Positions 54,845 to 62,334 of a DNA stretch of 64,000 nt are shown piece after piece (position 1 is the stretch's first letter; each line of letters begins with the position of its first letter). The stretch lies in contig DYIU01000003.1 in NCBI GenBank assembly GCA_020723485.1, positions 248,001 through 312,000 of the forward strand. The letters run 5' to 3'. The DNA comes from Acidimicrobium ferrooxidans. GTDB taxonomy: Bacteria > Actinomycetota > Geothermincolia > Fen-727 > Anoxymicrobiaceae. The translations under genes were made by a program, and so were the position numbers. Under the pieces are notes generated by a model. The model saw only the letters and a list, made by a program, of their open reading frames with translations, was not told the DNA's origin and did not search any database.

Positions 54845-55288
54845 TTAATCTTGCTCCTCTTCCCTCTTTGACTCCTCGTCGTAATAGATCCTCCCAACGG
54901 GGGGCAGTTTCTCGCCCGGCGGGAACTGGAGGAAATATGTACCAACGCCAATGAGAATTGGAACAGTGACTATCACCAGTACAATCGCGATGATTACCTG
55001 GGATAGCTCAAGTCGATTGTCTCTGACCCATAACGTTAAGAGAAGGACCCCAAGAAAAGCCAAGCTGACAAGGAATAACCAGAGCCATTTTGCCCAGCCG
55101 GATTCCTTGAAGAGTAGCAGTACCTCATACCAGGGTCTGCGCCACATCGCGCCTAACATTCCCAAGATGCTGACAAGAAGCGCAGACAAGATGAATCGCA
55201 CAGTGCCGTTGGAACCAAAGATCAGCGACGTTCCAACAATGAGAACTGAGCCGATCAGTGCCAGATAAAGACGTGTTCCCTTGCTCAA
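54845..55288 (-). CDS. Four-helix membrane protein of unknown function
   Basis: This 147-residue integral membrane protein has four predicted transmembrane helices (around residues 6-24, 28-44, 63-82 and 92-115) and a charged Glu/Lys-rich tail (YYDEESKREEEQD). No family is recognised. It lies 39 bases upstream of the FtsX-like gene on the same strand and shares its lower GC content, so the pair may have arrived together. The TTG start at 55286-55288 (after AAGGGG) is tentative. Confidence 0.55.
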   Translation of the reverse strand: MSKGTRLYLALIGSVLIVGTSLIFGSNGTVRFILSALLVSILGMLGAMWRRPWYEVLLLFKESGWAKWLWLFLVSLAFLGVLLLTLWVRDNRLELSQVIIAIVLVIVTVPILIGVGTYFLQFPPGEKLPPVGRIYYDEESKREEEQD

Positions 55289-55385
55289 GACAATCGGCCC
55301 CTTGACACGCGGGTGTTCACCATGAATTCCCTTGCATTGGCTTGTAGGGTGCCTCTGCGTTCTCTCGACTGCCAATTCAGTCGTG

Positions 55386-55414
55386 TTGTCACCGCTGTTC
55401 TATTGTGTTATACC
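55386..55414 (+). promoter_or_regulatory. Predicted tatA promoter
   Basis: TTGTCA (55386-55391) and TATACC (55409-55414) are 17 bases apart, 30 bases before the tatA start. Confidence 0.5.
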
Positions 55415-55443
55415 ACAAGGGCAATCGGAGATTGGGGTTTGGA

Positions 55444-55653
55444 ATGCAGCCGTACGCGATATTCGGGTTGGGTCCGCTGGAGATTGTCATCATAGTCGCG
55501 ATCGTCATCGTGCTGTTCCTGCCGGCGCTGCTGCCAAAGATAGCAAAGCGTATGGGTGAGACCTTCGTGACCCTCAAGGACATGGCAAACAAGGGCATCG
55601 ACGCCGAGGAAGAGGCAGAAGAGAAGCCCAAGGAAAAGAAGAAGAAAGAATAG
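55444..55653 (+). CDS. tatA: Twin-arginine translocase subunit TatA-like
   Basis: This 69-residue protein has the TatA layout: short N terminus (MQPYAIFGLGPLEI), one membrane helix (residues about 13-30), a hinge, an amphipathic helix (LPKIAKRMGETFVTLKDMANKG) and a highly charged tail. It would form the pore for folded exported proteins. The start at 55444 follows GGGG. No tatC is in the window. Confidence 0.85.
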   Translation: MQPYAIFGLGPLEIVIIVAIVIVLFLPALLPKIAKRMGETFVTLKDMANKGIDAEEEAEEKPKEKKKKE

Positions 55654-55679
55654 ACTCTACTGCGCATTCGATTGGACAG

Positions 55680-55705
55680 AAGCCGGGCCTCCCGAGGCCC
55701 GGCTT
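55680..55705 (+). terminator. Hairpin after tatA
   Basis: AAGCCGGGCC and GGCCCGGCTT form a perfect 10-bp stem with a TCCCGA loop, 26 bases after the stop. The following T tract is weak. Confidence 0.65.
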
Positions 55706-55721
55706 AATCGTTGATTTGCGA

Positions 55722-55727
55722 TATAAT
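55722..55727 (+). promoter_or_regulatory. -10 element of the acyl-CoA dehydrogenase gene
   Basis: A perfect TATAAT lies 60 bases before the start of the dehydrogenase gene; no clear -35 is seen because the tatA hairpin occupies that region. Confidence 0.4.
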
Positions 55728-55786
55728 CCTCTGCGGCGCCGCGACGATGGCGCGCGCAGCACACGCCAGCCCGCAAGGAGGTTCCG

Positions 55787-56929
55787 ATGAGCAGCGACCT
55801 TTTCAGCCCGGAGCACGAAGACTTCCGCCTCATGATACGGGAGTTCATCATAAACGAGCTCGCACCGAACGCCGAGGAGTGGGAGGAGGCGGGCGAGGTC
55901 CCGCGCGAGATATTCAAGAAGATGGGGGACCTGGGCTACCTGGGGATGCGCTATCCCGAAGAGTACGGCGGGGGCGACGACATCCTCTTCGAGGCCATCA
56001 TGCACGAGGAGATGGCCAACTGCCGCTCGGGCGGCGTCGGGGCAGACATCGGCGCGCACATCGCAATCGCGATGCCGCACATACTCCACTACGGCTCCGA
56101 GGAGCAGAAAAAGAAGTACCTCGTCCCGGGCATCGCGGGCGAGTGGATCGGGTGCCTGGCCATCACCGAGCCTGACGCGGGCAGCGACGTCGCGGGCATC
56201 AAGACCCGCGCGGTGCGCGACGGCGACGACTGGATCATAAACGGCTCCAAGACGTTCATCACCAACGGCGCGCGCTGCGACTTCATGGTGCTCGCCGCCA
56301 AGACCGACCCCGACGCGGGACACAACGGCATCACGATGTTCGCGGTGGACACCGACACCCCGGGCTTCGAGGTGAGCCGCAAGCTCGACAAGCTCGGCTG
56401 GCGCGCCTCCAGCACCGGCGAGCTCGCCTTCACCGACATGCGCATCCCGGGCGACTCGGTCCTGGGCGAGGTGAACAAGGGCTTCTTCAACATCATGGGC
56501 ATGTTCGTCTGGGAGCGCCTGACGCTCGCGCTGGGGGCGCTCGGCGGGGCCCAGCTCTCGATGGACGAGACCATCGAGTACGCGCGGCAGCGCACCGCGT
56601 TCAGCAAGCCGATATCCAAGTTCCAGGTCATCGCGCACTACTTCGCCGACATGGCGACCAAGATCGAGGCGTCGCGCCAGCTCACCTACCACGTGTTGAA
56701 GCTCTACATCGAGGGCAAGAACCCGATAAAGGAAGCCGCTATGGCGAAGCTGTTCACCGGGCGCGCGGCGTGCGAGGTCGTGGACACGTGCCTGCAGATA
56801 TACGGAGGGTACGGGTACATGGAGGAGTACGACATCGCCCGCTCCTACCGCGACATGCGGCTCGTCCCCATAGGCGGCGGGACCGACGAGATAATGAGGG
56901 AGATAATCTCCCGGATGATGGGGCTTTAA
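55787..56929 (+). CDS. Acyl-CoA dehydrogenase (third)
   Basis: This 380-residue flavoenzyme has LAITEPDAGSDVAGIKTRAV and FITNGARCD motifs, the GGYGYMEEYDIARSYRDMRL C-terminal segment and ends IGGGTDEIMREIISRMMGL. The IGGGT motif marks the group where the catalytic base is not the MCAD-type Glu at that site (isovaleryl/short-branched types). An AAGGAGG site precedes the ATG. The MBL-hydrolase gene follows by three bases. Confidence 0.93.
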   Translation: MSSDLFSPEHEDFRLMIREFIINELAPNAEEWEEAGEVPREIFKKMGDLGYLGMRYPEEYGGGDDILFEAIMHEEMANCRSGGVGADIGAHIAIAMPHILHYGSEEQKKKYLVPGIAGEWIGCLAITEPDAGSDVAGIKTRAVRDGDDWIINGSKTFITNGARCDFMVLAAKTDPDAGHNGITMFAVDTDTPGFEVSRKLDKLGWRASSTGELAFTDMRIPGDSVLGEVNKGFFNIMGMFVWERLTLALGALGGAQLSMDETIEYARQRTAFSKPISKFQVIAHYFADMATKIEASRQLTYHVLKLYIEGKNPIKEAAMAKLFTGRAACEVVDTCLQIYGGYGYMEEYDIARSYRDMRLVPIGGGTDEIMREIISRMMGL

Positions 56930-56932
56930 GGT

Positions 56933-57865
56933 TTGGCATCTGAGATATACACCTTCCGGCCGGACACGCACATGTGGCCCGCGCCCGCGAACACGTTCGT
57001 CCTGAAGGACTCGGACGGCGCGGTGCTCATAGACCTGGGGTGCGGGTACCGGGAGTGCTGGGAGAAGGTGCGCGACTTCCTCGGGGAGCTCGGGCTCGCG
57101 CCGGGGGACATCCATACCGTCGTTCTTTCACATGCGCACCCCGACCACATGGGGGCGCTGCCTTTCCTGCTCGAGGAGGCAGGCTCGCCGCGCATCATCA
57201 TCCACGAGCTCGAGGAGCGCCTCGCTTGTGACAACAAGCTGCTCAACGAGACGTTCGACATGTGCCACATCCGGGATTTCTACATGGAGAGGCTGAGGGA
57301 TACCGACCCGGACTCGCTCGACATACTCGATTACTTCAGCAACCTGTGCCCCATGGGGGCGGCGGTGCCGACGGAGACCGTGGTGGAGGGCGACGTGCTC
57401 GAGCTCGGGGGCAGGAGCTTCGAGGTGCTGCACACTCCCGGGCACGCCCCGGGGCACATCTCTCTGTGGGACGCCGAGGCGCGGACGGTCCTCGCGTTCG
57501 ACCTCGTCGGGGCGGTGGTGGCGTGGTACTGCCCGTCCGGGGGCGGGGCGAAGGGCTACATGGAGAGCCTGGACAAGATAGAGCGGCTCGACGCTGAGCT
57601 GCTCATCCCCTCTCACGGGGAGGACATCACCGACGTGGCAGGGGCCATCGCCGATACGCGCGAGGTGCTCTTGAAGCGCGAGCGGCGCATCATGGAGCTG
57701 CTCGAGGAGGGGCCGAAGACGCTGCTCGAGCTGACCGACGAGCTGTTCCCGCCGCCCGTGCGCATGTTCCCCGGCCTCCAGATAACCGACGCCCACCTCC
57801 AGCGCCTGGAGGAGATGGGACAACTGGGGTCAGACCACTTTCGTTACGTAAGGCACTCTTCTTAA
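56933..57865 (+). CDS. Metallo-beta-lactamase-fold hydrolase with repeat-encoded tail
   Basis: This 310-residue protein has the MBL zinc motif HAHPDH (residues 67-72), HTPGHAPGH and a later SHGED, typical of glyoxalase II-like hydrolases, followed by a C-terminal winged-helix-like domain (about 235-297). It lies three bases after an acyl-CoA dehydrogenase and may hydrolyse thioesters. The last 13 residues (LGSDHFRYVRHSS) are encoded by the REP-2 element at 57826-57908, which also provides its TAA stop. A TTG start follows AAGG. Confidence 0.88.
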   Translation: MASEIYTFRPDTHMWPAPANTFVLKDSDGAVLIDLGCGYRECWEKVRDFLGELGLAPGDIHTVVLSHAHPDHMGALPFLLEEAGSPRIIIHELEERLACDNKLLNETFDMCHIRDFYMERLRDTDPDSLDILDYFSNLCPMGAAVPTETVVEGDVLELGGRSFEVLHTPGHAPGHISLWDAEARTVLAFDLVGAVVAWYCPSGGGAKGYMESLDKIERLDAELLIPSHGEDITDVAGAIADTREVLLKRERRIMELLEEGPKTLLELTDELFPPPVRMFPGLQITDAHLQRLEEMGQLGSDHFRYVRHSS

Positions 57866-57908
57866 CATGTTGAACATGTTGACAACGTAACGAAAGTGGT
57901 CTGACCCT
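57826..57908. repeat. REP-2 palindrome overlapping two gene ends
   Basis: This element has the ACTTT variant and a distinctive GTTACGT/ACGTAAC inner pair, changed in both arms, and the interior palindrome ACATGTTGAACATGT. The left arm is translated as the tail of the MBL protein; the right end supplies the TAG stop of trpF. Confidence 0.95.
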
Positions 57909-58509
57909 ATTCGTGCAAGTCGTAGTCGGCCTTGCGCGCCTTCTCGATGAACCTGTACATGAGGACCGGGTCCTTCACCCCTGGCTCCGACTCCACCCCG
58001 GCGCAGACGTCCACCCCGTAAGGCGCGACCTCTTTCACCGCCCTGCCCACGTTGCCGGGATTGAGCTCGCCTGAGATTATGACCGGGTGACCGGGCTTTA
58101 GCGCCCGGACGCGCTTCCAGTCCATCGAAGCGCACCCGTAGCCGTCCAGCACGAGCGCGCGGCACGGGTAGCGCCTTGCCCTGATGACGTCGAGGGTGTC
58201 CTCGACCTCCACAGTCTTGATTACCATGTCGCCGAGCTCGCGGCAGTACTCCTCGTCCTCGCCGCCGCGCAGCTGCACCAGGTCGAGCCCGCAGTACTCC
58301 GCGGTGCGCGCGACCTCGGAAGCGGAAGCGCCAGAGAACACGCCGACCTTCGCGGGCCCGGCCGGCATCCGGCGCGCGATGTCCCTGGCCTCGTCGGGGC
58401 TTATCGAACGGTCGCCCCCGTCGAAGACGAAGCCCACCGCGTCCGCGCCGAAGCGCGCCGCCGACACCGCGTCCTCGAGCCTCGTAATCCCGCATACCTT
58501 GATCCACAT
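57907..58509 (-). CDS. trpF: Phosphoribosylanthranilate isomerase
   Basis: This 200-residue TIM-barrel enzyme of tryptophan synthesis has KVCGITRLEDA with the catalytic Cys7, GVFSGA, VQLRGGEDEEYC and a phosphate-binding C-terminal region (GVDVCAGVESEPGVKDPVLMYRFIEKAR). The usual DxxGG segment reads GYGCASMDWKRV. No other trp gene is nearby. The gene ends with a TAG inside the REP-2 palindrome. Confidence 0.9.
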   Translation of the reverse strand: MWIKVCGITRLEDAVSAARFGADAVGFVFDGGDRSISPDEARDIARRMPAGPAKVGVFSGASASEVARTAEYCGLDLVQLRGGEDEEYCRELGDMVIKTVEVEDTLDVIRARRYPCRALVLDGYGCASMDWKRVRALKPGHPVIISGELNPGNVGRAVKEVAPYGVDVCAGVESEPGVKDPVLMYRFIEKARKADYDLHE

Positions 58510-58535
58510 GACTCATCCACCTCCTCGGCTCATCT

Positions 58536-58618
58536 GGGGTCAGACCATTTTCGTTCCGTTGGGCACTCTTCTTGACATGTTGAACATGTTGCTTATGGAA
58601 CGAAAATGGTCTGACCCC
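58536..58618. repeat. REP-2 palindrome between trpF and sipW-like gene
   Basis: This copy has ATTTT/AAAAT arms ending in CGTTCC, and the interior GGCACTCTTCTTGACATGTT with the ACATGTTGAACATGT palindrome. Confidence 0.95.
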
Positions 58619-58630
58619 TTTCTAACGAAA

Positions 58631-58790
58631 AACGCCGCGACCCGTGCCGCGGCGTTGAAAAACCGCGGCCCTCGCAGAGGGTCGCGGTGTACCTGCCTCG
58701 CTATTCACTCAGGCGCGCACGGGAGACCCTCTAGAGAGAGCTCCAAAAATAGAATCCGTGCGTTCCTGATATCATCTTCATACCGCAATT
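58631..58790 (-). ncRNA. Candidate structured RNA with tandem intrinsic terminators
   Basis: On the minus strand two strong hairpins are each followed by five T residues: 58688-58662 (ACCGCG.CCCTC stem, TTTTT at 58662-58658) and 58656-58631 (AACGCCGCG stem, TTTTT at 58632-58628). Upstream, an 8-bp stem AGAGGGTC/GACCCTCT (58676-58683 with 58725-58732) competes with the first terminator arm, and CGCACGG/CCGTGCG (58716-58722, 58756-58762) can also pair. No promoter is clear and no protein gene fits. It may instead stop antisense read-through from the downstream minus-strand genes. Confidence 0.4.
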
Positions 58791-58809
58791 CTAGGAAGGG
58801 CAGGCGAGA

Positions 58810-59433
58810 GTGTCAAGAAAGCGCGACGCCGCACGCGGTGGCGCGGCGCGGCAGCACGCGGGGCCCGGCACGGTATTTCACGGAGGGCCGTTCGCGGGCT
58901 ACGGGCCGCTGCACGAGCCGGGAAAGCCCCCGTTCGGCGTGCTCGGAAGCGCGGTCCGCCTGCTCGCGATAATCCTAATCACCATCGCGCTGTCGCTCGC
59001 GCTCCTCGTCATCATCCAGCGCGTCTTCATGCCGTTCCACCCGGTCACCGGGCAGTCTATGGCGCCGCAGATAAAGGGCGGGGACGCGGTCCTCATAAGG
59101 GACGTCGATACCGACGATGTCAGGGTCGGCAAGGTGATCATCTTCCACGACCCGGAGGACCCGGAGCGCCTCGTCATTCACAGGGTGGTGGACGTGGACA
59201 GCTCCGGCGGCACCGTCCGCTACACCACGCGCGGAGACAACAACCCTGTGAGCGACCCGTGGCGAGTGTCGCCCGGCGCGGTCGTGGGAGGGGTGGCGCT
59301 CAACCTGCCGGGGCTCGGCTCGCTGCTCGAGTTCCTGGGCCAGCCCAAGGGCTACATCGCGTGCGTCGCCATCCCCGGCGCGGTCGCCCTGTCGCTCGTC
59401 TTCCTCCTGGCCCTCGCCGAGGTGAACGATTAG
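58810..59433 (+). CDS. sipW: Signal peptidase I, SipW-like (ER type)
   Basis: This 207-residue S26-family peptidase has a GA-rich cytoplasmic N terminus, a transmembrane helix (about residues 49-70), the Ser motif GQSMAPQIKGGD (Ser83) and LVIHRVVDV with His124 at the site where common bacterial enzymes have Lys, so it is an ER/SipW type. RGDNNPVSD and a second membrane segment follow. It cleaves signal peptides of a limited set of exported proteins. A GTG start is used and the TAG stop is part of the REP-2 palindrome. Confidence 0.85.
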   Translation: MSRKRDAARGGAARQHAGPGTVFHGGPFAGYGPLHEPGKPPFGVLGSAVRLLAIILITIALSLALLVIIQRVFMPFHPVTGQSMAPQIKGGDAVLIRDVDTDDVRVGKVIIFHDPEDPERLVIHRVVDVDSSGGTVRYTTRGDNNPVSDPWRVSPGAVVGGVALNLPGLGSLLEFLGQPKGYIACVAIPGAVALSLVFLLALAEVND

Positions 59434-59516
59434 GGTCAGACCACTTTCGTTCCATTAGGCACTCTTCTTGACATGTTGAACATGTTGTCAATGGAACGAA
59501 AGTGGTCTGACCCTAA
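59430..59516. repeat. REP-2 palindrome giving stop codons to both neighbours
   Basis: Ends TTAGGGTCAG and CTGACCCTAA frame the element. The left TAG (59431-59433) stops the signal peptidase gene, and the right TAG on the minus strand (59513-59515) stops the convergent oxidoreductase gene. Arms carry ACTTT/AAAGT. Confidence 0.95.
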
Positions 59517-61111
59517 AACAACTCGCGCAGGCCGCCGCCCAGCACCGAGTCGGCGGCGAGCAGGCCGGAGAACATCGACGAGCAGATGCCGCCCCCCAGC
59601 ACTGACTTGGAACCGGTGACGTAGAGCCCCTTCAGCGGGGTCCGCGGCCCGGGCCTCCGGCCCAGCACCTGCCCCGGCACCTGCGCCGCGTCGTACCAGC
59701 AGCCGTCCGCCGCCATCGTGTAGCGCTCGTACGTGACAGGGGTCGAGATTTCGTAGGCCTCGACGCTCCCGATGAGGTCGCCGAACCGGCGCGAGACCGC
59801 CTCCACGACGACCTCGGCGTACTTCTCCTTGGTCTTCACGTATTTATCGCCGCGCACCCCGCCTTCCACTCCCCAGCGGCCCCTGAAGCCGTAAGGCACC
59901 CCCGGCACGAATATCTCCAGGCACGAGCACCCCTTCGGCGCGAGCCCCGGGTCGTGAGCGGAAGGCACCATGAGCCCGAACGGGAGCTTCTCCGGGTCGG
60001 GGAACCGGTCTGCAGCGGAGAGCTCCTCGAACATCTCGCGGTGGTCGTAGGAGGGAAAGAAGAGCACCGGCCCGCCGGCGAGCCCCGCCTCGTCTATCTC
60101 CTTCGCCATCCCGAGGTGGATGGTGAAGCCCGTGGTCGACAGCACGCCCTCCTCCTGCCTCTCGAGGAAAGAGCGAGGGAAATCCTCGTGCCGGCACAGC
60201 GTCAGGAACGTGCGCCTGCTGTCGGCGTCGCTCACCACGACCCCGGTGCTCACCTTGCTGCGCGGCATCAGCTCGACCTCGCTCACGCGCCCCTCGTCCG
60301 AGTTGACCGAGGTCACGTCGTGCCCCGTCAGGAGCGTGCCCCCGCTCTCCGTGAACACGCGCGCGAGCTCCTCGGAAAGCGCGCCGTACCCGCCGGCCGG
60401 GAAATGCGCACCCCACGCGAAGCTCTTGAGCAGCGTGAACACCGGGAGGGCCGAGAGCTCCCATGGGGGCGAGCCGAGGAGGAGCCAGAAAGCCGCCATC
60501 ACCGAGCGCAGCTGCTCGTCGGCGAAGTGGGAATCGAGCACCTTCTCGCAAGTGGCGCGCCCCGAGGTGATGCCGAGCGTCCCCAGGTGGAGGAACGGCT
60601 GGACCATGAGCCGCAGCGCCGCGCCCAGGCCGCGGGGGCTGCGCAGGAGCGTCATGTCCAGGCCCTTCTGGACCGACTCGGCGGTCTTGAAGAACCGGTT
60701 GATGTTGTCGGTCTGCGGCTGGAAGCTCTCCTTGAGCGTCTCGGCGAACTCGCCGGTCTCGCTCGAGAGGCTGATGTCGTGCTCAGGGTAGACGAAGCGC
60801 AGGTACGGGTCCACCTGCGTGAAATCGACGCGGGCGCCCAGGTGGTCGAGGAGCTTGGCGAGGTCTCCGCCCGGCCCGCAGCCGCCCATGATGCGCGGGA
60901 CCTGGAAGCGGTACCCCTTGCGCTCGAAGTCGGTGACGAAGCCGCCGGGGCGGTCGTGCCGCTCGGCGATCATGACCTTGGCCCCGGCCTTTGCAAGGAG
61001 CGCCCCGCAGGTGAGCCCGCCGACGCCGGCGCCGATGATCACGACGTCGAACGTCTCACCGAAATCGGGAGTCTGCTCCGCTGCCGCCTTTGTCTCTTTG
61101 TCTTCTTCCAT
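59513..61111 (-). CDS. Phytoene-dehydrogenase-like FAD oxidoreductase
   Basis: This 532-residue amine-oxidase/CrtI-fold protein has FDVVIIGAGVGGLTCGALLAKAGAKVMIAERHDRPGG at the N terminus and GLYVTGSKSVLGGGICSSM at the C terminus. Members reduce or desaturate carotenoid-like or retinol-like substrates, and COG1233 proteins in anaerobes have unknown substrates. No carotenoid genes are nearby. The Fe-S protein upstream in the same orientation, across a REP-2 element, could be its electron donor. Confidence 0.85.
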   Translation of the reverse strand: MEEDKETKAAAEQTPDFGETFDVVIIGAGVGGLTCGALLAKAGAKVMIAERHDRPGGFVTDFERKGYRFQVPRIMGGCGPGGDLAKLLDHLGARVDFTQVDPYLRFVYPEHDISLSSETGEFAETLKESFQPQTDNINRFFKTAESVQKGLDMTLLRSPRGLGAALRLMVQPFLHLGTLGITSGRATCEKVLDSHFADEQLRSVMAAFWLLLGSPPWELSALPVFTLLKSFAWGAHFPAGGYGALSEELARVFTESGGTLLTGHDVTSVNSDEGRVSEVELMPRSKVSTGVVVSDADSRRTFLTLCRHEDFPRSFLERQEEGVLSTTGFTIHLGMAKEIDEAGLAGGPVLFFPSYDHREMFEELSAADRFPDPEKLPFGLMVPSAHDPGLAPKGCSCLEIFVPGVPYGFRGRWGVEGGVRGDKYVKTKEKYAEVVVEAVSRRFGDLIGSVEAYEISTPVTYERYTMAADGCWYDAAQVPGQVLGRRPGPRTPLKGLYVTGSKSVLGGGICSSMFSGLLAADSVLGGGLRELF

Positions 61112-61124
61112 CTCCGCTCCGTTT

Positions 61125-61207
61125 GGGGTCAGACCACTTTCGTTCTATAAGGCACTCTACTTTACATGTTGAACATGTTGCTGATGGAACGAAAGTGGTC
61201 TGACCCC
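61125..61207. repeat. REP-2 palindrome
   Basis: The arms carry ACTTT/AAAGT. It lies between the Fe-S protein and the oxidoreductase, ending three bases from the Fe-S protein stop. Confidence 0.95.
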
Positions 61208-61209
61208 AT

Positions 61210-62091
61210 TCATTGCACCAGCCTGCGCGCGTAGACGAGCTGGGCGCCCGGCTTGCGCTCGAGTCTTGTAGCCGAACCCCGGCAGGTCGAGACGCATACC
61301 CCGCACCCGAAGCAGGCGTCCGCGTCGGCCGCGCCCTTCGGGCCCGCCGCGAGCCGCGCGTCGAACGGGCACCTGGTCAGGCAGACGCCGCACTCGTCGA
61401 GACCGAGGCAAGCCGCCTCGTCGACCGCGGCGAGCGCCCTGCCCTTTCGGAACGACTGGAACCCGCGGCGCTTCTGCGCCTGGAGGGGGATGCAGATATC
61501 CGGCGCGCAGTTGCACAGCACGAACGCGGCGCCCTCCCTCGAAAAGAACCCGTACACCTGGTGCAGGTAGCCGTGCCGGTCGAAGTCCTCCACCAGGTCG
61601 AGCGCCTCCTGGCGGCCCAGCTCCTGGTAGAGCCCGGGGTAGTTCTCCAGGTACTCGGCCGCCCACTTGCCGAAGACCATGTCCGTGTTGTTGGGCTCAC
61701 TGTCCGATATGACGTTGCGCGCACGGCGGCACGGGCAGGTGCCCGCGGCGACGAGGATGCCCTCGTCGAAGGCGCCCGCCACCATCTCGCGCGCCTCGGC
61801 GAGCGTGAGCACCTCGCCGTTGACCGTCTTCATGACGAGCTCACTCAAGCGCGTGACCCAGCGCCGTACCGAGTCGTTCGCGTATATCCAGTCACGCGTC
61901 GCCAGGTAGTCGATGGACCTCATCACGATATGCTCGTAGCGGGAGAAGAGCCGCATGAGCCAGCGCGGGAGCTTCTGCTGTATCGCCGGCTGCCCGTGGC
62001 CCACGTGCGCCGGCGTCGCCGCCGCGATGACGAGCGGCAGAGCGCAGAGCTCCACCAGCTTCGAAGCACCGCGCCGGGGTGAACCTCTCAA
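61210..62091 (-). CDS. Ferredoxin-domain protein with extra Cys-rich N-terminal region
   Basis: This 293-residue protein has a helical N-terminal half, then AAGTCPCRRARNVI and LCNCAPDICIPLQ motifs, and a C-terminal pair of ferredoxin-type sites (CLGLDECGVCLTRCP; CFGCGVCVSTCRG). The architecture matches a family of iron-sulfur proteins adjacent to oxidoreductases, and electron transfer is expected. The TTG start (62089-62091) follows GAGGT by eight bases. Confidence 0.75.
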   Translation of the reverse strand: MRGSPRRGASKLVELCALPLVIAAATPAHVGHGQPAIQQKLPRWLMRLFSRYEHIVMRSIDYLATRDWIYANDSVRRWVTRLSELVMKTVNGEVLTLAEAREMVAGAFDEGILVAAGTCPCRRARNVISDSEPNNTDMVFGKWAAEYLENYPGLYQELGRQEALDLVEDFDRHGYLHQVYGFFSREGAAFVLCNCAPDICIPLQAQKRRGFQSFRKGRALAAVDEAACLGLDECGVCLTRCPFDARLAAGPKGAADADACFGCGVCVSTCRGSATRLERKPGAQLVYARRLVQ

Positions 62092-62162
62092 GCCTGTCGA
62101 CCTCCCTCATCGAGTCACGTCCGATAGAATTCTGCGCCTTGCGGCCTGCCAATGCAAGCAAG

Positions 62163-62244
62163 GGGGTCAGACCATTTTCGTTCCAAAGGCACTCTTCGTT
62201 ACATGTTGAACATGTTGCTAATGGAACGAAAATGGTCTGACCCC
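62163..62244. repeat. REP-2 palindrome
   Basis: Perfect GGGGTCAGACCATTTTCGTT arms and the ACATGTTGAACATGT core; a fragment resembling a REP-1 arm (GACCCCGTTGCATTA, about 62269-62284) follows it. The rest of the 243-base gap to tldD shows no gene. Confidence 0.93.
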
Positions 62245-62334
62245 ATTGGAAAAAACTGGTTGCACGCCAGACCCCGTTGCATTAACCTCATTTAGCGGAC
62301 TCAAACGACAACGACCGAACTGGAGCTCTGCGCT

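Noticed and set aside
62262-62290. Another REP-1 element before tldD
   Set aside because: Only a short, poorly matching arm fragment is visible, with no inverted partner.
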